Shown piece by piece: positions 62,069 to 64,000 of a stretch of 64,000 nucleotides of DNA. The number at the start of each line of letters is the position of its first letter. Positions within the stretch are counted from its first letter, which is position 1. The notes below the pieces were generated by a model, which ran no database searches, was not told the DNA's origin, and saw only the letters and a list, made by a program, of their open reading frames with translations. Source of the stretch: Streptomyces sp. CB01249 (lineage in GTDB: Bacteria > Actinomycetota > Actinomycetes > Streptomycetales > Streptomycetaceae); the NCBI RefSeq assembly GCF_001905735.1, contig NZ_LISW01000002.1, forward strand, positions 1,152,426-1,216,425, in the 5' to 3' direction. A program made the translations under genes and the position numbers.

Positions 62069-62081
62069 TCATTTTCGGTCC

Positions 62082-62109
62082 GGTCCGGCTGATCCGCTGT
62101 CAGCCAGAC
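62082..62109. terminator. Hairpin after the dehydrogenase gene
   Basis: GGTC..GGCTGA/TCAGCC..GACC stem with 7-nt loop, 14 bp after the stop. Confidence 0.5.
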
Positions 62110-62174
62110 CGGGTGCCGTTCGGGAAACGCCGTCCGGATCCACCGGATCCACCAGCGTTCGCGACCCTCCCGCA

Positions 62175-62190
62175 TCACTCCTCGGAGTGA
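62175..62190. promoter_or_regulatory. Palindrome TCACTCC-TC-GGAGTGA upstream of the STAS gene
   Basis: Perfect 7-bp arms 115 bp before the STAS start. Candidate operator; no known regulator match. Confidence 0.35.
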
Positions 62191-62305
62191 ATTCGGTATC
62201 GGTTCGCTTACAGACGGCAACTACCCTGTCGCTGCCGCAGTCAGTTGGGGCAGAGACAGTTTCGGACAGACGGACCGGGCCACGGAGCATTCCAGGGGAG
62301 CGCAT

Positions 62306-62629
62306 ATGCACATCAGGGGCGACCACGCCGAGCTGGTCGTCGGGGGCCGCCTCGACGTCCGAAGCGCGGCGGACGCCCGTACGGTCCTGCACTCGGCCCT
62401 GGACGACGGAGTCGGCGATCTGGTGCTCGACCTGACCGAGCTGGATTCGTGGGACGCCACCGGTCTCGGCGTCATCATGGGCGCACACCGCAGGGCCGGG
62501 CGCGCCGGACGGCGCCTCGTGCTGCGCGGTGTGCCTCCGCAGATGCAACGCCTCCTGGTGGCCACCCGGCTGCACCGCATCCTCGCCATCGAGGGCGGCA
62601 TCGCGGCGGAGTCCCTGCCCCGCGTCTGA
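62306..62629 (+). CDS. STAS-domain anti-sigma-factor antagonist
   Basis: 107 aa, a stand-alone STAS domain: DHAELVVGGRLDVRSAADA, VLDLTELDSWDATGLGVIMG. The residue normally phosphorylated by an anti-sigma kinase (Ser in DSxG) is Thr in DATG, which could still be phosphorylated. AGGGGAG precedes the ATG. No anti-sigma partner gene is adjacent; the following gene encodes an NTPase. Confidence 0.88.
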   Translation: MHIRGDHAELVVGGRLDVRSAADARTVLHSALDDGVGDLVLDLTELDSWDATGLGVIMGAHRRAGRAGRRLVLRGVPPQMQRLLVATRLHRILAIEGGIAAESLPRV

Positions 62630-62885
62630 CGGGTTCACGGGGACGCCCCGTGGCCCCCGGCGGACCCTCGGTGACCGTACGGCTCACAGGGCACACAATC
62701 CTCACGAGACCGTGATCTCGGGGCGGCGCGCCACCCCGGATGGTCATGGATACTGTGCGAAGGTTTAGGGTTCGGCCGTCTGCCGATTGACGGACCCGAC
62801 CGGCGGACACCGGACCGTGGGCGGCATCTGGACGTGCGAGGCCGGGAGGGACAACCGCGCTCGACACGTCTTGGGGGCTTTGGCG
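62630..62885. other. Gap between STAS and NTPase genes
   Basis: 256 bp with no supported gene. TTGACG at about 62787 might be a -35 hexamer for the NTPase gene, but I see no convincing -10. Otherwise nothing notable. Confidence 0.4.
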
Positions 62886-64000
62886 ATGGACCCGATACAC
62901 CGGGGGCCGGAAGAGTTCGGCCACGACAGCAAGGACTTCGCCGACGAGGCCGGCCGACGCCGCCCCTCCCGCGATCCACTGACCCCGGATTTCGGTCAGC
63001 AAACACCGCAGCAGGTCCGCATGGTCACCCTCGTCGCCGGCGACCTGACGCTCACCGTCAACCCCGTCGACGGCAGCGAGGTCGAGCCGTGCCCGCCCGG
63101 TGAGCGGCCCGCCGCGCCCGTCCGCCGCACCCCCGAGGAGCGCGCCGCCCGGGCCCGCGCCGCGACGCCCCCCGTCCCGCCGGGCCCGCCCGTCCTCCAG
63201 CTCCCGCTGCTGCGGCGCGACGAGGAACGCGAACGGCTGACCCGCCTCCTCGCCCGCGGCCGCTCCGTCCGGCTCACCGGACCGGCGGGTTCCGGCCGTA
63301 CCGCCCTGCTCGACGCCGTCGCCGCCGACTGCGCGGACTTCGCGCCCGACGGGGTCGTCCGCCTCAGCGGCCACAAGCGCACCGCCACCGATCTGCTGTA
63401 CGCGCTCTTCGACGCCGTCCACGACGCCCCCCTGCACCGGCCGGACCGGGCGCTCCTGCTGGAGACGCTGCGCTCCACCGGAGCCGTCGTCGTCCTGGAC
63501 GACCTGGAGCTCGGCGGCGCCGCCCTGGACGAACTCCTCGACGCGACCCCCGAGTGCGCCTTCCTGCTCGCCGCCACGCCCGAGGTCGCCGCGCCCGGCG
63601 CCGACTCCGCGCTCGAAGAGGTCTTCCTCACCGGCCTCGACCGCGCCACCTCCCTCGACCTGCTGCGCCGGGTGGTCGAACGGCAGCTCACCGAGGAGGA
63701 GGCCAACTGGGCCGGAGACCTCTGGTTCGAGTCCGAGGGCCTGCCCCTGCGCTTCGTCCAGGCCGGTGCGCTGCTGCGCCAGCGCGACCAGCTGCACACG
63801 GACGCCACCGCCTACGACGAGTACGGCTATCTGGAGAACCGGCCCGCCGACGCGCCGCCCGCGCCCGAGGCGGCCGGGGAGTCCGAGGTGCCGCTGCCCA
63901 GCCTCGGCGAGGGCGCCGCGCCCGCGGCCCTGCTCGCCTCCCGGCTGAGCGGCGCCGCCCAGGACACGCTGCGCTTCGCCGTGGCCCTCGGCGGCGAGGT
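62886..64000 (+). CDS. P-loop NTPase of unknown function (C-terminal part outside window)
   Basis: 371 residues visible from the ATG at 62886; the frame is open at the window edge. A hydrophilic N-terminus (about 1-110) precedes an AAA/STAND-like ATPase with Walker A RLTGPAGSGRTALLDAV (Arg in place of the usual Lys), Walker B GAVVVLDDLELGG and sensor-like CAFLLAATPEV. In Streptomyces similar proteins adjoin STAS genes and are annotated only as ATP/GTP-binding. The missing lysine may weaken nucleotide hydrolysis. Confidence 0.8.
   Translation, partial: MDPIHRGPEEFGHDSKDFADEAGRRRPSRDPLTPDFGQQTPQQVRMVTLVAGDLTLTVNPVDGSEVEPCPPGERPAAPVRRTPEERAARARAATPPVPPGPPVLQLPLLRRDEERERLTRLLARGRSVRLTGPAGSGRTALLDAVAADCADFAPDGVVRLSGHKRTATDLLYALFDAVHDAPLHRPDRALLLETLRSTGAVVVLDDLELGGAALDELLDATPECAFLLAATPEVAAPGADSALEEVFLTGLDRATSLDLLRRVVERQLTEEEANWAGDLWFESEGLPLRFVQAGALLRQRDQLHTDATAYDEYGYLENRPADAPPAPEAAGESEVPLPSLGEGAAPAALLASRLSGAAQDTLRFAVALGGE

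Overview
The window is very GC-rich, with GTG and TTG starts, many 4-base ATGA/GTGA overlaps and actinobacterial gene families (chitinase with adjacent two-component pair, DUF397/XRE regulators, LCP protein, lysine-rich-tailed Ku, arginine/aspartate-rich Rho, ATP synthase operon in the order I-B-E-F-H-A-G-D-C). It is almost certainly chromosomal core DNA of a Streptomyces species. No transposase, integrase, prophage or CRISPR array is visible.

Layout. 1-6 kb: the 5' part of a degenerate protein kinase, a small unknown protein, a TetR regulator, an AurF-type diiron oxygenase divergent from a second ferritin-like diiron protein, a kinase-fold protein and a GNAT. 6-13.5 kb: membrane and lipoproteins, an amidase, a PBP/FtsW-RodA pair, and a sensor kinase paired with a CseA-like lipoprotein. 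13.5-18 kb: zinc-ribbon and HEAT-repeat proteins, then the non-homologous end-joining pair LigD polymerase/Ku. 18-27 kb: a secreted sedolisin, glyA under a ZTP riboswitch, a DUF397/XRE pair, an arsenic cluster (arsC, acr3, arsR, divergent arsI), an anti-sigma-type ATPase, an AbrB-like protein and tRNA-Arg(CCG). 27-34 kb: aspartate-family amino-acid synthesis (an ArgS-like relic, lysA, hom, thrC, thrB). 34-43 kb: rho, an LCP protein, rpmE, prfA, prmC, tsaC/sua5, a phosphatase-like protein and a WecA/MraY-type transferase. 43-51 kb: the complete atp operon, preceded by a Rex-like operator. 51-64 kb: a DUF2550 protein, a hydrolase/TetR pair, chiC-chiR-chiS, PduO adenosyltransferase, an ABC exporter with divergent TetR, a 3-hydroxybutyryl-CoA dehydrogenase, a STAS protein and the start of a P-loop NTPase.

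The strongest unexplained signal is a family of three long hairpin elements (829-1006, 2071-2230, 32575-32738). They share an internal core, but their outer arms differ in sequence between copies while staying perfectly self-complementary within each copy. Each has an apical stem closed by the same GC-TCC-GC loop. This looks like conservation of structure rather than of sequence. Other points of note are an ArgS paralogue lacking its catalytic centre in front of lysA, a phosphatase-like protein without its nucleophilic cysteine, a SigR-type promoter for rpmE embedded in a terminator, and the chitinase promoter with its paired 12-bp repeats.
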